35,259 bases of DNA from Cellvibrionales bacterium (GCA_024639455.1 JAHEIH010000013.1:1-35259), one strand, 5' to 3'. Positions 1 to 10,025 are shown, counted from the stretch's first letter. The notes: a model not told the origin generated them from the letters alone. Program-made: numbers and translations.

Positions 1-122
1 CCGAAAACTTCTGCACAAACGCGAGTCAGCGCAGCAGTCAGAGTAGTTTTACCGTGGTCAACGTGACCGATGGTGCCCACGTTTACGTGGGGTTTCTTCC
101 GTTCAAATTTTTCCTTAGCCAC
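1..122 (-). CDS. tuf: Elongation factor Tu, N-terminal part (runs off window)
   Basis: Reading leftwards from a GTG codon, the first 40 residues are [20 protein letters not shown] followed by [15 protein letters not shown], the EF-Tu N-terminus with its P-loop (GHVDHGKT). EF-Tu is the GTPase that brings aminoacyl-tRNA to the ribosome. GAGGA lies seven bases before the GTG, which supports this start. The gene is cut by the window edge, so the rest cannot be checked. It is divergent from an EF-G gene, whereas in most gammaproteobacteria a tuf gene lies directly downstream of fusA and just before rpsJ on the same strand. Whether this is tufA, tufB or the only copy cannot be told here. Confidence 0.96.
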   Translation of the reverse strand, partial: MAKEKFERKKPHVNVGTIGHVDHGKTTLTAALTRVCAEVF

Positions 123-189
123 CGCTAAATCCTCAAACTTTGTAATTCAAAAAATGTCGACGTGGAAACGCCATCCCATTGGGCGCGAA

Positions 190-217
190 ATCATAACTTC
201 CTTTTCATGGGAGTCAA
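190..217 (-). promoter_or_regulatory. Probable tuf promoter
   Basis: On the minus strand TTGACT (-35, 217-212) and TATGAT (-10, 195-190) are 16 bases apart. The predicted start would give a leader of about 60 bases before the tuf GTG. Five of six bases match consensus in each box. Confidence 0.6.
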
Positions 218-318
218 GGCTTCGAGCGTATTTTTGCTGATTTTTTGATCAGGGAGGGTGTCTTTGTGCATATATATGCCAATAAGATGAAATTTTCTGA
301 ACAAATTTCGATCAGCTA

Positions 319-347
319 TTCCCTCGCCATCGTTAGAAATGTATAAT
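319..347 (+). promoter_or_regulatory. Probable promoter of the EF-G gene
   Basis: A perfect TATAAT lies at 342-347, with only a weak -35 (TTCCCT) 17 bases upstream. A transcript starting near 354 would leave a leader of about 33 bases. This supports the ATG at 387 as the start of the EF-G gene and argues against the in-frame start at 339, which lies upstream of the -10 box. Confidence 0.5.
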
Positions 348-386
348 ACGGCGCACTTTTTTACCCCCTTGGATTCGAGTGATACC

Positions 387-2480
387 ATGACTGACTTAAC
401 AAAATACAGAAACATCGGCATTTTCGCTCACGTTGACGCTGGCAAAACCACAACGACTGAGCGTATCCTGAAACTTACCGGTAAGATCCACAAAACTGGT
501 GAAGTACACGACGGTGCAGCGACCACTGACTTCATGGCACAGGAGCAAGAGCGCGGCATTACCATTCAGTCAGCAGCGACCACCTGTTTCTGGAAAGACC
601 ACCGCTTCAACATTATCGATACTCCCGGACACGTTGACTTCACTGTTGAAGTATACCGTTCGTTGAAAGTGCTCGATGGTGGCGTAGGTGTTTTCTGCGG
701 ATCTGGCGGTGTTGAGCCTCAGTCAGAAACTAACTGGCGCTACGCGAACGACTCAGAAGTGTCACGTATTATTTTCGTTAACAAGCTGGACCGCATAGGT
801 GCAGACTTTTTCCGCGTTGTAGGTCAGGTGGAAAAAGTATTGGGTGCTAATCCTCTGGTGATGACGCTCCCTATCGGTCGTGAAGACGAATTCACAGGTG
901 TTGTCGATGTACTGACCAAAAAAGCTTTCATTTGGGATGACTCGGGCCTGCCTGAAAACTACGAGGTAGTCGATTGTCCTGAAGATATGGTTGATATGCT
1001 CGAAGAGTACCATGAGAAGTTGATCGAGACGGCGGTTGAGCAAGATGATGACCTGATGATGGCTTACATGGACGGCGATATGCCCTCTGAAGAAGACATC
1101 AAGCGTTGTATTCGCAAAGGTACTATTAACCTTGACTTCTTCCCCACCTTCTGTGGTTCGGCGTTCAAAAACAAAGGTGTTCAGTTGGTATTGGACGCTG
1201 TTGTTGATTACCTGCCTTCTCCCGTTGAAGTGGATCCCGAGCCCCTGACTGACGAAGAGGGTAACGAAACTGGTGAGTATGCCACTGTGTCGATTGATGA
1301 GCCCTTCCGTGCGTTGGCGTTCAAAATTATGGATGACCGTTTCGGCGCGTTGACCTTCGTACGTGTCTATTCTGGTAAGTTGAACAAGGGTGACACCATT
1401 TTGAATAGTGCTACCGGCAAGACCGAGCGTATTGGTCGCATGGTGGAAATGCACGCGAACGATCGTAACGAATTGTCTTCAGCGCAAGCGGGCGACATTA
1501 TTGCGATCGTGGGTATGAAAAATGTTCAAACCGGTCACACTCTGTGTGATCAAAACAAGCCTTGTACCCTTGAGGCGATGGTATTCCCTGAGCCCGTAAT
1601 CTCTATTGCTGTTGCACCAAAAGATAAAGGTGGTTCGGAGAAAATGGGTATCGCTATCGGTAAAATGGTGGCAGAAGACCCTTCATTCCGCGTTGAAACC
1701 GACGAGGATTCAGGTGAAACCATTCTTAAAGGTATGGGTGAGTTGCACTTGGATATTAAGGTCGATATTCTCAAGCGTACCTATGGTGTTGATTTGGAAG
1801 TAGGCAAGCCTCAAGTAGCCTACCGTGAGACTATTACTTCACCTATCGAAGATAGCTACACGCATAAGAAGCAGTCGGGTGGTTCTGGTCAATACGGTAA
1901 AATTGATTACCGCATTCGTCCCGGCGAAGCCAACACTGGCTTCCAGTTCAAGTCAGTGGTTGTAGGCGGTAATGTACCTAAAGAATTCTTCCCTGCTATC
2001 GAAAAAGGCTTTGAGTCTATGATGCAGGAAGGTCCTTTGGCGGGTTACCCTTTGGTTGACGTAGAGGTAGAGTTGTATGACGGTGGCTACCACGCGGTTG
2101 ACTCATCGGCTGTTGCATTCGAAATCGCTGCTCGTGGTGCATTCCGTCAGTCTATGCCTAAAGCTAATCCACAGATTCTTGAGCCTGTTATGAAGGTTGA
2201 CGTTTTCACTCCCGAAGATCACGTAGGTGACGTTATCGGTGATTTGAACCGTCGTCGTGGCATGATCCGTGACCAAGAGCCCGGTATTACTGGTGTTCGC
2301 ATTAAGGCAGACGTTCCTTTGTCAGAAATGTTTGGTTACATTGGTCACTTGCGTACTATGACGTCTGGTCGTGGTCAGTTCTCTATGGAGTTCAGCCACT
2401 ACAGTCAGTGCCCCAGCAACGTTTCTGAAGAAGTTATCGCAGCCGCTAAGGCACGCAAAGAAGCCGCTAAAGCCAAGTAA
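387..2480 (+). CDS. fusA2: Elongation factor G, second paralogue (EF-G2 / FusA2 type)
   Basis: A 697-residue translational GTPase. The GTPase motifs are all present: AHVDAGKT (P-loop), ERGITIQSA (switch I), DTPGHVDF (G3), NKLDR (G4) and GSAFKN (G5). Domains II to V follow, with a typical domain IV segment ([17 protein letters not shown]). From memory the sequence is closest to the second EF-G of Shewanella, Vibrio and similar genera (start [20 protein letters not shown]), not to the str-operon EF-G. EF-G drives tRNA-mRNA translocation and, with RRF, ribosome recycling. In bacteria with two copies the tasks can be divided, but which applies here is unknown. No rpsL or rpsG precedes it, which supports the paralogue reading. 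The gene has its own -10 box and terminator. Confidence 0.9.
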   Translation: MTDLTKYRNIGIFAHVDAGKTTTTERILKLTGKIHKTGEVHDGAATTDFMAQEQERGITIQSAATTCFWKDHRFNIIDTPGHVDFTVEVYRSLKVLDGGVGVFCGSGGVEPQSETNWRYANDSEVSRIIFVNKLDRIGADFFRVVGQVEKVLGANPLVMTLPIGREDEFTGVVDVLTKKAFIWDDSGLPENYEVVDCPEDMVDMLEEYHEKLIETAVEQDDDLMMAYMDGDMPSEEDIKRCIRKGTINLDFFPTFCGSAFKNKGVQLVLDAVVDYLPSPVEVDPEPLTDEEGNETGEYATVSIDEPFRALAFKIMDDRFGALTFVRVYSGKLNKGDTILNSATGKTERIGRMVEMHANDRNELSSAQAGDIIAIVGMKNVQTGHTLCDQNKPCTLEAMVFPEPVISIAVAPKDKGGSEKMGIAIGKMVAEDPSFRVETDEDSGETILKGMGELHLDIKVDILKRTYGVDLEVGKPQVAYRETITSPIEDSYTHKKQSGGSGQYGKIDYRIRPGEANTGFQFKSVVVGGNVPKEFFPAIEKGFESMMQEGPLAGYPLVDVEVELYDGGYHAVDSSAVAFEIAARGAFRQSMPKANPQILEPVMKVDVFTPEDHVGDVIGDLNRRRGMIRDQEPGITGVRIKADVPLSEMFGYIGHLRTMTSGRGQFSMEFSHYSQCPSNVSEEVIAAAKARKEAAKAK

Positions 2481-2502
2481 TTGTTACTGGCTTTACGCAA
2501 GC

Positions 2503-2525
2503 AAAGGGCGCCATTGGCGCCCTTT
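2503..2525 (+). terminator. Intrinsic-type terminator after the EF-G gene
   Basis: A perfect 10-bp stem AAAGGGCGCC / GGCGCCCTTT with a 3-base ATT loop begins 22 bases after the stop codon. The T run after it is short, so termination may be partial. The stem is itself nearly palindromic and could act on either strand. Confidence 0.7.
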
Positions 2526-2761
2526 GTCGTTTGGGGGCTACTGGCTAGTAGGTCGCGGCGAGGCTATTTCAACGTTGGTGGTGTTGGGTGGGTTTTTTAG
2601 TCTGTCTCATGCTTAAAATGACGTTGTTGCAGATTATTTAGTCAAATTTTGTATAAGAAAAATAAAATAAACGCTTTCCTAAATTAGTAAATCATTATAT
2701 GTTTATTCTTTGAGGTTATACCCTAATTACAATAACGACTAATGCACTGTTGAGGATGAGT

Positions 2762-3298
2762 ATGGACGATAAACCTGCAATTATTTCTTGGAAGGCGGCC
2801 GGCATTGCGCTTGGGCTGCTGTTGGTGTTTGCAACGTGGTACAACAAGCCGTTGGGTGTATCTACCCAGTTCGTAGTTACCGATGCCATTGTTGTGCACA
2901 AAGTTGCCCCTGAAGCGGCTGAAGCCAATAAGTACATGGCGAAGTATGGCGAAAAGCAAGATTGGGGGATCGGTTATGGCTGGATGCTAGTGATCGGCAT
3001 GTTTGCTGGTGGCTTCATTGCGGCTCGCCTTACTGGTGATAAGCAACCTGAGGCGGATAAAGGTTCTATGCCCCCTATGTGGGAGCGCGTGTTTGGTGCG
3101 TCGCGTGGCAAGCGTTTTGCGGCGGCCTTTGCTGGTGGTGCGTTACTATTGTTTGGTGCTCGATTAGCGGGTGGTTGTACCAGTGGTCATATGATTAGTG
3201 GTATTTCACAGTTGGCGATCAGTTCCTTTATTTTTGGTATTTGTACATTTGGTGCCGCGATCTTGATGGCGCACTACTTGTACCGCAACAGAGGTTAA
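2762..3298 (+). CDS. YeeE/YedE-family sulfur transport protein, first half-size subunit
   Basis: A 178-residue membrane protein of the YeeE/YedE (Sulf_transp) family, which moves thiosulfate or related sulfur compounds across the inner membrane. It has hydrophobic segments near residues 10-28, 72-92, 118-136 and 145-172. The family signature GARLAGGCTSGH (Cys139) is present and is followed by GISQLAISS. E. coli YeeE carries both halves in one chain; here they are two genes four bases apart, an arrangement common in Proteobacteria. I chose the ATG at 2762 because GAGGA sits six bases upstream of it, while the earlier in-frame starts lack such spacing. No sulfurtransferase or regulator gene is adjacent, so the substrate is inferred from the family only. 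Confidence 0.85.
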   Translation: MDDKPAIISWKAAGIALGLLLVFATWYNKPLGVSTQFVVTDAIVVHKVAPEAAEANKYMAKYGEKQDWGIGYGWMLVIGMFAGGFIAARLTGDKQPEADKGSMPPMWERVFGASRGKRFAAAFAGGALLLFGARLAGGCTSGHMISGISQLAISSFIFGICTFGAAILMAHYLYRNRG

Positions 3299-3302
3299 TG
3301 TT

Positions 3303-3830
3303 ATGACTATGGCTGTTGGTTTTCTGATTGGTTGTGTCTTTGGTGCGATTCTTTTTATGGGCGGTGCTACAAGCTATCGCCGTATTTTGGGTACGTTATT
3401 ACTCAAGGATATGCACATCATCAAATTGATGTGTACCGCTATCGGTGTGGGTACCTTGGGTATCTATCTGCTTGATTTGGGGGGGGTGGCTAATCTCAGC
3501 ATCAAGCCTGCCTATATAGGGGGTGTTGCTTTAGGCGGCGTTATCTTCGGTATTGGTTGGGCGATTTCGGGTTACTGCCCAGGCACTTGTGTGGTGGGTG
3601 CCTCGGAAGGTAAGCTCGATGCAATCTTTACCGTGGTGGGTGGCTTAGTTGGTGCGTTAGTTTTCTCTTTTGCCTATCCTGCGTTGGAAGAGGCTATATT
3701 AAAGCCGCTTGATTTTGGCAAAATTTCATTAGCTACCGAGCTGGGAGTTAGTGGTATTTGGATTGCTATACCCATGAGTGCGGCGCTCATTGCGCTGTCC
3801 TTCTTTGTACTGAAGGATCGCTACGAATAG
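3303..3830 (+). CDS. YeeE/YedE-family sulfur transport protein, second half-size subunit
   Basis: A 175-residue membrane partner of the preceding gene. It carries the second family signature SGYCPGTCVVGASEGK with Cys92 and Cys96, the residues thought to relay the sulfur substrate in this family. About five hydrophobic segments are visible, and the chain ends with the basic tail LKDRYE. AGAGG lies eight bases before the ATG, overlapping the end of the upstream gene, so the pair is probably translated together. A strong terminator follows, making this a two-gene unit inserted between the elongation-factor genes and the S10 block. Confidence 0.85.
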   Translation: MTMAVGFLIGCVFGAILFMGGATSYRRILGTLLLKDMHIIKLMCTAIGVGTLGIYLLDLGGVANLSIKPAYIGGVALGGVIFGIGWAISGYCPGTCVVGASEGKLDAIFTVVGGLVGALVFSFAYPALEEAILKPLDFGKISLATELGVSGIWIAIPMSAALIALSFFVLKDRYE

Positions 3831-3857
3831 CTGTAGCTAAGCGGTATTGTGTGAGAG

Positions 3858-3886
3858 CGGGCGCCAGGTAGGCGCCCGTTTTTTTT
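3858..3886 (+). terminator. Rho-independent terminator after the YeeE pair
   Basis: Stem CGGGCGCC / GGCGCCCG with an AGGTA loop, followed by eight T. It separates the sulfur-transport genes from the ribosomal block. Confidence 0.9.
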
Positions 3887-3923
3887 GTCTGTTGCGTGGC
3901 GATAAAATAAACGAGATTAGTGC

Positions 3924-3952
3924 TTGTTTTTTGAGCGGTGGCTATATAGAAT
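3924..3952 (+). promoter_or_regulatory. Candidate upstream promoter of the S10 block
   Basis: TTGTTT and TAGAAT are spaced by 17 bases and followed directly by GCGCTC. A GC-rich discriminator of this kind is typical of stringently controlled rRNA, tRNA and ribosomal-protein promoters. A further weak pair, TTGACA at 3987-3992 and TATCGT at 4009-4014, lies between this site and the stronger promoter downstream. Confidence 0.4.
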
Positions 3953-4074
3953 GCGCTCTCTTTTTTTGGGGTCAGTTCCTAGTGGATTGACATGCCGCTG
4001 CAGAGTTTTATCGTAAGCGGTTTTTGAGTTGGATGTCCGCCCTGTATGAGTAGGCGCAATAAGTTGCGCACCGC

Positions 4075-4103
4075 TTGACAGGGCGTTCGTACATATGTAA
4101 AAT
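4075..4103 (+). promoter_or_regulatory. Main S10-block promoter
   Basis: A consensus TTGACA, a 17-base spacer and TAAAAT make this the best promoter match upstream of rpsJ. Transcription from about 4110 gives a leader near 107 bases. Confidence 0.75.
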
Positions 4104-4109
4104 CTCGCT

Positions 4110-4216
4110 TCCTTTTTCGGGGGTGCCTCTTCACGAGCGCATTCGTTCATTACAAACAGGCGAATTTGTATTGTGCGTGGCATCCCATTATTTAACCGTT
4201 TTGGAGTTTGGTTTAG
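4110..4216 (+). other. Untranslated leader of the S10 block
   Basis: This completes the roughly 390-base gap before rpsJ, which contains no convincing gene. One small hairpin is visible (TACAAA / TTTGTA, 4151-4170, 8-base loop). In E. coli the S10 leader carries an L4-responsive attenuator. I see no strong hairpin plus U-run here that would reproduce it, so leader-mediated control by L4 is not supported by inspection. Confidence 0.4.
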
Positions 4217-4528
<312 letters not shown>

Positions 4529-4615
4529 TCATACCGAGCCCCTTTGTGGGGTAGGTGTAACGCTCTGGAATGGGCGGCCATAGCGGGTAAAAGCCCCGTA
4601 CACATGAGGTGAAAT

Positions 4616-5251
4616 ATGACAATAGGTTTAGTCGGTCGCAAAAGCGGCATGACACGTATCTTTACAGAGGATGGCGTTTCAGTACCTGTTACTGTGCTGG
4701 AAATGGCTCCTAACCGCATTACTCAGGTCAAGACGGGTGATGTTGATGGTTACACTGCTGTGCAGGTAACTGCTGGTGAGCGCAAAGCGTCTCGCGTCAG
4801 CAAGGCCGAAGCTGGTCACTTTGCGAAGGCGGGTGTTGAGGCTGGTCGTGGTCTGTGGGAATTTCGTGTTGATTCAGTAGAAGAGTACCAAGTCGGCGGT
4901 GAGCTGAGTGTTGGTCTGTTTGAAGCGGGTCAGAAAGTTGATGTCACTGGTCAGTCTAAAGGTAAAGGCTTCCAGGGTGGTATCAAGCGTTGGAACTTCA
5001 ACGGCTTGGATATGACCCACGGTAACTCGCTGTCTCACCGTTCGAATGGTTCAATCGGTCAGTGTCAAACTCCCGGTCGCGTTTTCAAAGGTAAGAAAAT
5101 GTCTGGCCATATGGGTGCTGAGCAAGTGACTGTGCAGACTCTGGAAGTGGTTCGCGTTGATGCTGAGCGCAACCTTCTGTTGATCAAAGGTGCCGTTCCT
5201 GGTGCCCCAGGTGGTGACGTGATCGTACGTGCCGCTGTGAAAGTATCTTAA
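4616..5251 (+). CDS. rplC: 50S ribosomal protein L3
   Basis: 211 residues starting [20 protein letters not shown], with the long loop [19 protein letters not shown]. Gln149 in GSIGQ matches the glutamine that PrmB methylates in E. coli L3. L3 is an early assembly protein whose loop reaches towards the peptidyl-transferase centre. GAGGTG lies close upstream. The 87-base gap after rpsJ holds a small CCCC/GGGG hairpin near 4540 but no gene. Confidence 0.98.
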   Translation: MTIGLVGRKSGMTRIFTEDGVSVPVTVLEMAPNRITQVKTGDVDGYTAVQVTAGERKASRVSKAEAGHFAKAGVEAGRGLWEFRVDSVEEYQVGGELSVGLFEAGQKVDVTGQSKGKGFQGGIKRWNFNGLDMTHGNSLSHRSNGSIGQCQTPGRVFKGKKMSGHMGAEQVTVQTLEVVRVDAERNLLLIKGAVPGAPGGDVIVRAAVKVS

Positions 5252-5263
5252 GGGGATTAGGCA

Positions 5264-5881
5264 ATGGAATTGAATATTGCAAAACCCGGTAACGCAGCAT
5301 CAGGTGCCCTGCAGGTTTCTGACGCGACGTTTGCTCGTGAATTTAACGAAGATCTGGTGCACCAGGCAGTTGTTGCCCAAATGGCAGCTGCTCGTCAGGG
5401 TACTCGCGCTCAAAAGACTCGCTCAGAAGTTAGTGGTGGCGGCAAGAAGCCTTGGCGTCAAAAAGGTAGTGGTCGCGCTCGTGCCGGTACTATCCGTAGC
5501 CCTTTGTGGCGCACTGGTGGCGTAACTTTCGCTGCTAAGCCTCAGGATCACAGCAAAAAGCTGAACAAGAAAATGTACCGCGCGGCGATGCGTTCTCTGT
5601 TGTCTGAGCTGGTTCGTCAAGAACGTTTGATCGTTGTTGAGGACTTCGTGGTTGATGGTCCTAAGACCAAAGGTTTGGTGACTAAACTGGCTGACTTCGG
5701 TGTAAGCGATGTGCTGATCGTCACTGGCGAGGTTGATATGAATCTGTTCTTGTCATCACGCAACTTGCACAAAGTTGATGTTCGCGACGTTGAAGCAGTA
5801 GACCCAGTAAGTCTGATCGCTTTCGACAAGACCATCATGACGGTTGATGCTGTTAAGAAGTTTGAGGAGTTGTTGGGATGA
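5264..5881 (+). CDS. rplD: 50S ribosomal protein L4
   Basis: 205 residues with the conserved extended loop [18 protein letters not shown], which lines the peptide exit tunnel. In E. coli L4 also represses its own operon at transcription and translation. Its stop overlaps the rplW start (ATGA), so the two are probably translationally coupled. Confidence 0.98.
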   Translation: MELNIAKPGNAASGALQVSDATFAREFNEDLVHQAVVAQMAAARQGTRAQKTRSEVSGGGKKPWRQKGSGRARAGTIRSPLWRTGGVTFAAKPQDHSKKLNKKMYRAAMRSLLSELVRQERLIVVEDFVVDGPKTKGLVTKLADFGVSDVLIVTGEVDMNLFLSSRNLHKVDVRDVEAVDPVSLIAFDKTIMTVDAVKKFEELLG

Positions 5882-6174
5882 ACCAAGAACGTATTTTTCA
5901 AGTCCTGAAGGGGCCTCGCGTTTCAGAAAAAGCCGCTATGGCTGCTGATGCTGGCAATCAGGTCGTTTTCACTGTTGCAGTTGATGCCAGCAAGCTTGAG
6001 ATCAAGCACGCCGTTGAAAAACTCTTCGACGTCAAAGTTGACAGCGTCAATGTTGTGAATGTTAAAGGTAAAGTGAAGCGTAATAAGTACGGCGCAGCTC
6101 GTCGTGCATCACTTAAGAAGGCTTATGTTCGTCTCGCTGAAGGTCAAGAAATTGACTTTAGCGTTGCAGAGTAA
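5878..6174 (+). CDS. rplW: 50S ribosomal protein L23
   Basis: 98 residues starting [19 protein letters not shown], with [16 protein letters not shown] in the C-terminal half. L23 borders the tunnel exit and is the docking site for trigger factor and SRP. It overlaps rplD by four bases. Confidence 0.97.
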   Translation: MNQERIFQVLKGPRVSEKAAMAADAGNQVVFTVAVDASKLEIKHAVEKLFDVKVDSVNVVNVKGKVKRNKYGAARRASLKKAYVRLAEGQEIDFSVAE

Positions 6175-6188
6175 GGGGTTGGCAGACA

Positions 6189-7016
6189 ATGGCTATCGTT
6201 AAAAGTAAACCAACATCTCCAGGTCGTCGCTTCGTAGTAAGCGTTGTTAATCCTGATCTGCACAAAGGCGCTCCGCACAAGCCTTTGCTGGAGAAGAAAA
6301 GCAAGACTGGCGGTCGTAATAACAACGGTCGTATCACTACCCGTCACGTAGGTGGTGGTCATAAGCAGCACTACCGCGTTATCGATTTCAAACGCAACAA
6401 AGATGGCATACCAGCTGTCGTTGAGCGTCTCGAATACGATCCAAACCGTAGCGCTAACATTGCACTTGTTTGTTACGCCGATGGTGAGCGTCGTTACATT
6501 ATTGCTCCCAAAAACGTAAAAGCGGGCTCTGAGCTTATGTCTGGTTCAAACGCTCCTATTAAAGAAGGTAACACTCTGCCTCTGCGCAACATCCCAGTGG
6601 GTTCTGTTATCCACTGCATTGAGATGAAGCCCGGTAAAGGCGCGCAAATTGCTCGCTCGGCTGGTACTTCGGCTCAGTTGATCGCTCGCGATGGTCAATA
6701 CGTGACTGTTCGTTTGCGCTCAGGTGAAATGCGTAAAATTCTGAGCGAGTGTCGTGCGACTTTGGGTGAAGTGTCTAACAGTGAGCACAGCTTGCGTTCA
6801 CTGGGTAAAGCGGGTGCTTCACGCTGGCGTGGCGTTCGTCCTACCGTTCGCGGTGTGGCGATGAACCCTGTTGATCACCCCCATGGTGGTGGTGAAGGTC
6901 GTACCTCTGGTGGTCGTCACCCTGTGACTCCCTGGGGTGTGCCTACTAAGGGTTACAAGACACGCAAAAACAAGCGTACTGATAACTTAATCGTCCGTCG
7001 TCGCGGTGCTAAGTAA
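6189..7016 (+). CDS. rplB: 50S ribosomal protein L2
   Basis: 275 residues (273 in E. coli) with the invariant [14 protein letters not shown] loop that approaches the peptidyl-transferase centre, and a basic C-terminus ending in VRRRGAK. L2 is needed for subunit association. The N-terminal RNA-binding part has [19 protein letters not shown]. Confidence 0.98.
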   Translation: MAIVKSKPTSPGRRFVVSVVNPDLHKGAPHKPLLEKKSKTGGRNNNGRITTRHVGGGHKQHYRVIDFKRNKDGIPAVVERLEYDPNRSANIALVCYADGERRYIIAPKNVKAGSELMSGSNAPIKEGNTLPLRNIPVGSVIHCIEMKPGKGAQIARSAGTSAQLIARDGQYVTVRLRSGEMRKILSECRATLGEVSNSEHSLRSLGKAGASRWRGVRPTVRGVAMNPVDHPHGGGEGRTSGGRHPVTPWGVPTKGYKTRKNKRTDNLIVRRRGAK

Positions 7017-7058
7017 GCACTGCGTCGGTAGAGTGAACTAATAGAAGAGGAAGCGGTT

Positions 7059-7334
7059 GTGCCACGTTCATTAAAAAAAGGCCCGTTTATTGATCTTCAC
7101 TTGCTGAAAAAGGTAGAAGTTGCCTCAGAAGCAAATGATCGTCGTCCTATCAAAACTTGGTCTCGTCGTTCGATGATACTGCCCAACATGGTTGGTCTGA
7201 CTATCGCCGTGCATAACGGTCGTCAACACGTACCAGTTTTGATTTCTGAAGATATGGTTGGCCATAAGTTGGGTGAGTTTGCTGTTACCCGTACTTATCG
7301 CGGCCACATTATTGATAAAAAAGCTAAGCGTTAA
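7059..7334 (+). CDS. rpsS: 30S ribosomal protein S19
   Basis: 91 residues starting at GTG ([20 protein letters not shown]), with AGAGGAAG upstream. The tail [19 protein letters not shown] is typical of the family. S19 lies in the 30S head next to S13 and contacts the A-site tRNA region. Confidence 0.97.
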   Translation: MPRSLKKGPFIDLHLLKKVEVASEANDRRPIKTWSRRSMILPNMVGLTIAVHNGRQHVPVLISEDMVGHKLGEFAVTRTYRGHIIDKKAKR

Positions 7335-7366
7335 GCTTGGTTGGCCACTAACTAGAGGTTTTAGAG

Positions 7367-7705
7367 ATGGAAGTTGCTGCTAGTTTGAAAGGTGCACGCA
7401 TTTCAGCGCAGAAAGCCCGCTTGGTTGCTGACCAGGTACGTGGTAAGTCTGTTGAAGACGCGCTGAACTTGCTGAGCTTTAGCACCAAGAAAGGTGCAGA
7501 CATCATCAAGAAAGTACTGAACTCTGCGATTGCTAACGCAGAGCACAATGAAGGTGCTGATATTGATGAGTTGAAGGTGTCGACTATTTTCGTTGACGAG
7601 GGTATGACAATGAAGCGCATCAAGCCACGTGCCAAAGGCCGTGCTGACCGTATTTTCAAGCGCACTTGTCACATTACAGTAAAAGTTGCAGATAGCAATC
7701 GCTAA
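7367..7705 (+). CDS. rplV: 50S ribosomal protein L22
   Basis: 112 residues starting [20 protein letters not shown]. The long beta-hairpin segment [15 protein letters not shown] is present; in L22 it forms part of the exit-tunnel constriction and is where macrolide-resistance changes occur. The E. coli protein has 110 residues. Confidence 0.97.
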   Translation: MEVAASLKGARISAQKARLVADQVRGKSVEDALNLLSFSTKKGADIIKKVLNSAIANAEHNEGADIDELKVSTIFVDEGMTMKRIKPRAKGRADRIFKRTCHITVKVADSNR

Positions 7706-7720
7706 GTAGGAGACGACCAC

Positions 7721-8389
7721 ATGGGTCAGAAAGTACACCCAACCGGTATCCGTCTGGGTATTGTGAAAGATCATACCTCGGTATGGTATGCGAACAGCAA
7801 AGATTACGCTGGTAAATTGATCAATGACTTGCAGGTACGTGAGTTTTTGAACAAGCAGCTGGAAAACGCTTCGGTTAGCCGTATCGTTATCGAGCGCCCT
7901 GCGCAAACTGCTCGCATTACTATTCACACTGCCCGTCCCGGCATTGTTATCGGTAAGAAAGGCGAAGACGTTGATAAGTTGCGTCGCACTCTGTCAGAGA
8001 TGATGGGCGTGCCTGTGCATATCAACATCGAAGAGATCCGCAAGCCAGACTTGGATGCCAAGTTGGTTGCGCAAAACGTTGCCCAGCAATTGGAGCGTCG
8101 TGTTATGTTCCGTCGCGCTATGAAGCGCGTCGTTCAAAACGCCATGCGTCAAGGCGCTGAAGGTATCAAGGTTCAAGTAGGCGGCCGTCTTGGCGGTGCT
8201 GAAATCGCACGTACCGAATGGTACCGCGAAGGTCGTGTGCCTCTGCACACCCTGCGTGCCGATATCGATTACGCAACTTACGAAGCGTCAACCACCTACG
8301 GTGTGATCGGCGTTAAAGTTTGGATTTTCAAAGGCGAAGTTCTGGGTGGCGAAAGCAATGAAGCCGCTAAGAAAAAAGCGAGTAATTAA
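7721..8389 (+). CDS. rpsC: 30S ribosomal protein S3
   Basis: 222 residues. The N-terminal type II KH domain carries [15 protein letters not shown], and the C-terminal domain has [21 protein letters not shown]3 shapes the mRNA entry channel together with S4 and S5. AGGAG lies just upstream of the ATG. Confidence 0.98.
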   Translation: MGQKVHPTGIRLGIVKDHTSVWYANSKDYAGKLINDLQVREFLNKQLENASVSRIVIERPAQTARITIHTARPGIVIGKKGEDVDKLRRTLSEMMGVPVHINIEEIRKPDLDAKLVAQNVAQQLERRVMFRRAMKRVVQNAMRQGAEGIKVQVGGRLGGAEIARTEWYREGRVPLHTLRADIDYATYEASTTYGVIGVKVWIFKGEVLGGESNEAAKKKASN

Positions 8390-8400
8390 GGGCTAAGCAG

Positions 8401-8814
8401 ATGTTACAACCCAAGCGCACAAAATTTCGCAAGATGCAGAAAGGCCGCAACCGCGGTCTGGCTCTTCGCGGTAGCAAAGTAAGTTTTGGCGAATACGCGT
8501 TGAAATCAGTTGGTCGTGGTCGTATCACCGCACGTCAGATCGAATCTGCACGTCGTGCCATGACTCGTCACATTAAACGTGGCGGTAAAATCTGGATTCG
8601 CGTATTCCCCGACAAGCCAATCACTGGTAAGCCTCTTGAGGTACGTCAGGGTAAAGGTAAGGGTAACGTTGAGTACTGGGTGGCACAGATCCAACCAGGA
8701 AAAGTGTTGTACGAAGTAGAAGGTGTTTCTGAAGAGTTGGCTCGTGAAGCGTTCTCTCTGGCTGCGGCTAAATTGCCAGTTGCTACTGCCTTCGTTAAAC
8801 GTCAGGTGATGTAA
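8401..8814 (+). CDS. rplP: 50S ribosomal protein L16
   Basis: 137 residues starting [20 protein letters not shown], with the conserved [14 protein letters not shown] loop near the A-site tRNA elbow. The stop codon shares a base with the next start (TAATG), so L16 and L29 are coupled. Confidence 0.98.
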   Translation: MLQPKRTKFRKMQKGRNRGLALRGSKVSFGEYALKSVGRGRITARQIESARRAMTRHIKRGGKIWIRVFPDKPITGKPLEVRQGKGKGNVEYWVAQIQPGKVLYEVEGVSEELAREAFSLAAAKLPVATAFVKRQVM

Positions 8815-9005
8815 TGAAAGCTAGTGAATTGCGTGAAAAATCCGTTGAGGAATTGAACGGTCAACTGCTCACTTTGTTGGAGCAGCAATTTAAACTTCGC
8901 ATGCAGCAATCGACTGGGCAATTGGCACAGACACACTTGCTGAAAGCGAACAAGCAAGATGTTGCGCGCGTGCGCACTATCTTGAACGAGAAGGCAGGTA
9001 GTTAA
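8814..9005 (+). CDS. rpmC: 50S ribosomal protein L29
   Basis: 63 residues forming a helical hairpin ([20 protein letters not shown] and [18 protein letters not shown]). This is the usual size. L29 lies beside L23 near the exit tunnel. Confidence 0.96.
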   Translation: MKASELREKSVEELNGQLLTLLEQQFKLRMQQSTGQLAQTHLLKANKQDVARVRTILNEKAGS

Positions 9006-9006
9006 G

Positions 9007-9270
9007 ATGGCTGAGCAAAAAGTAACTCGTACTCTGACTGGTAAAGTAGTCAGCGACAAGATGGATAAAACCATCACTGTTTTGGTCGAGCGTCGCGAGA
9101 AGCACCCTGTTTACGGCAAGTACGTAACTCGTTCTTCTAAAGTACACGCGCACGATGAAAACAATGCGTGCAAAATCGGCGACACCGTTACTGTCAAAGA
9201 AACCCGTCCCTACTCTAAGTCAAAGTGCTGGGCTCTGGTTTCAATCGATAGCAACGCTGTTGAAGCCTAA
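9007..9270 (+). CDS. rpsQ: 30S ribosomal protein S17
   Basis: 87 residues starting [20 protein letters not shown], with the OB-fold segment [20 protein letters not shown]17 is an early-binding protein of the 30S body. Only one base separates it from rpmC. Confidence 0.97.
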   Translation: MAEQKVTRTLTGKVVSDKMDKTITVLVERREKHPVYGKYVTRSSKVHAHDENNACKIGDTVTVKETRPYSKSKCWALVSIDSNAVEA

Positions 9271-9300
9271 GTTGCTGTAACAGTTATTGAGGAATAGACA

Positions 9301-9669
9301 ATGATTCAAACTCAATCGTACTTAAATGTTGCAGATAACACTGGCGCTCGCCGCGTTATGTGCATCAAGGTATTGGGCGGTTCGCACCGTCGCTATGCCA
9401 AAGTTGGTGACCTTATCAAGGTCAGTATTAAAGAAGCCAGCCCTCGTGGTCGCGTTAAGAAAGGTCAGGTGATGAATGCTGTTGTGGTTCGCACCAAGAA
9501 AGGTGTTCGTCGTCCAGACGGTTCACTGATCAAATTCGACGACAACGCTGCAGTGTTGCTGAACACTAACCTTGCGCCTATCGGTACCCGTATTTTTGGT
9601 CCCGTAACTCGCGAGTTGCGTTCAGAGAAGTTCATGAAGATTATTTCTTTGGCTCCTGAAGTATTGTAA
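9301..9669 (+). CDS. rplN: 50S ribosomal protein L14
   Basis: 122 residues, starting [20 protein letters not shown] and containing [21 protein letters not shown]14 helps form intersubunit bridges and is the target of the silencing factor RsfS. In E. coli this gene opens the separately transcribed spc operon. Here only 30 bases precede it, so S10 and spc genes are probably read as one transcript. Confidence 0.98.
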   Translation: MIQTQSYLNVADNTGARRVMCIKVLGGSHRRYAKVGDLIKVSIKEASPRGRVKKGQVMNAVVVRTKKGVRRPDGSLIKFDDNAAVLLNTNLAPIGTRIFGPVTRELRSEKFMKIISLAPEVL

Positions 9670-9696
9670 TCAGGAACAGGGGTAGGGGATAAGCAA

Positions 9697-10011
9697 ATGC
9701 TTAAAATTAAACGTGACGATGATGTAGTAGTCATCGCAGGTAAAGACAAAGGCAAGCGTGGCAAAGTTGTTCGCGTGCTTGATAACGGCAAAATGATCGT
9801 TTCTGGCATCAACATGGTTAAGCGCCACACTAAGCCTAATCCGCAAGCAGGTATCGCTGGCGGTATCGTTGAGAAAGAAGCAGCAATTGATTCGTCAAAC
9901 ATTGCTATTTTCAACGCTGCCACAGGTAAAGCTGACCGCGTTGGTTTCAAAGTGGACGGTGATGCCAAAGTTCGCGTCTTCAAGTCAACTGGCGAAGCGA
10001 TTGACGCTTAA
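9697..10011 (+). CDS. rplX: 50S ribosomal protein L24
   Basis: 104 residues with an N-terminal KOW motif ([18 protein letters not shown]) and [19 protein letters not shown]24 is one of the two assembly-initiator proteins of the 50S subunit. Confidence 0.97.
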   Translation: MLKIKRDDDVVVIAGKDKGKRGKVVRVLDNGKMIVSGINMVKRHTKPNPQAGIAGGIVEKEAAIDSSNIAIFNAATGKADRVGFKVDGDAKVRVFKSTGEAIDA

Positions 10012-10025
10012 TTTAGGTGATGACA

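Noticed and set aside
339-386. Upstream in-frame extension of the EF-G gene by 16 codons.
   Set aside because: It would place the perfect TATAAT inside the coding region, and the family N-terminus begins at MTDLTKYRN.
762-1454. A 230-codon open frame on the minus strand inside the EF-G gene.
   Set aside because: It is the antisense shadow of a highly expressed gene with strong codon bias; it shows no domain and no ribosome-binding site.
4110-4216. Possible tRNA or small RNA gene in the S10 leader.
   Set aside because: No cloverleaf, no TTCGAATC-type T-loop and no terminator are seen.
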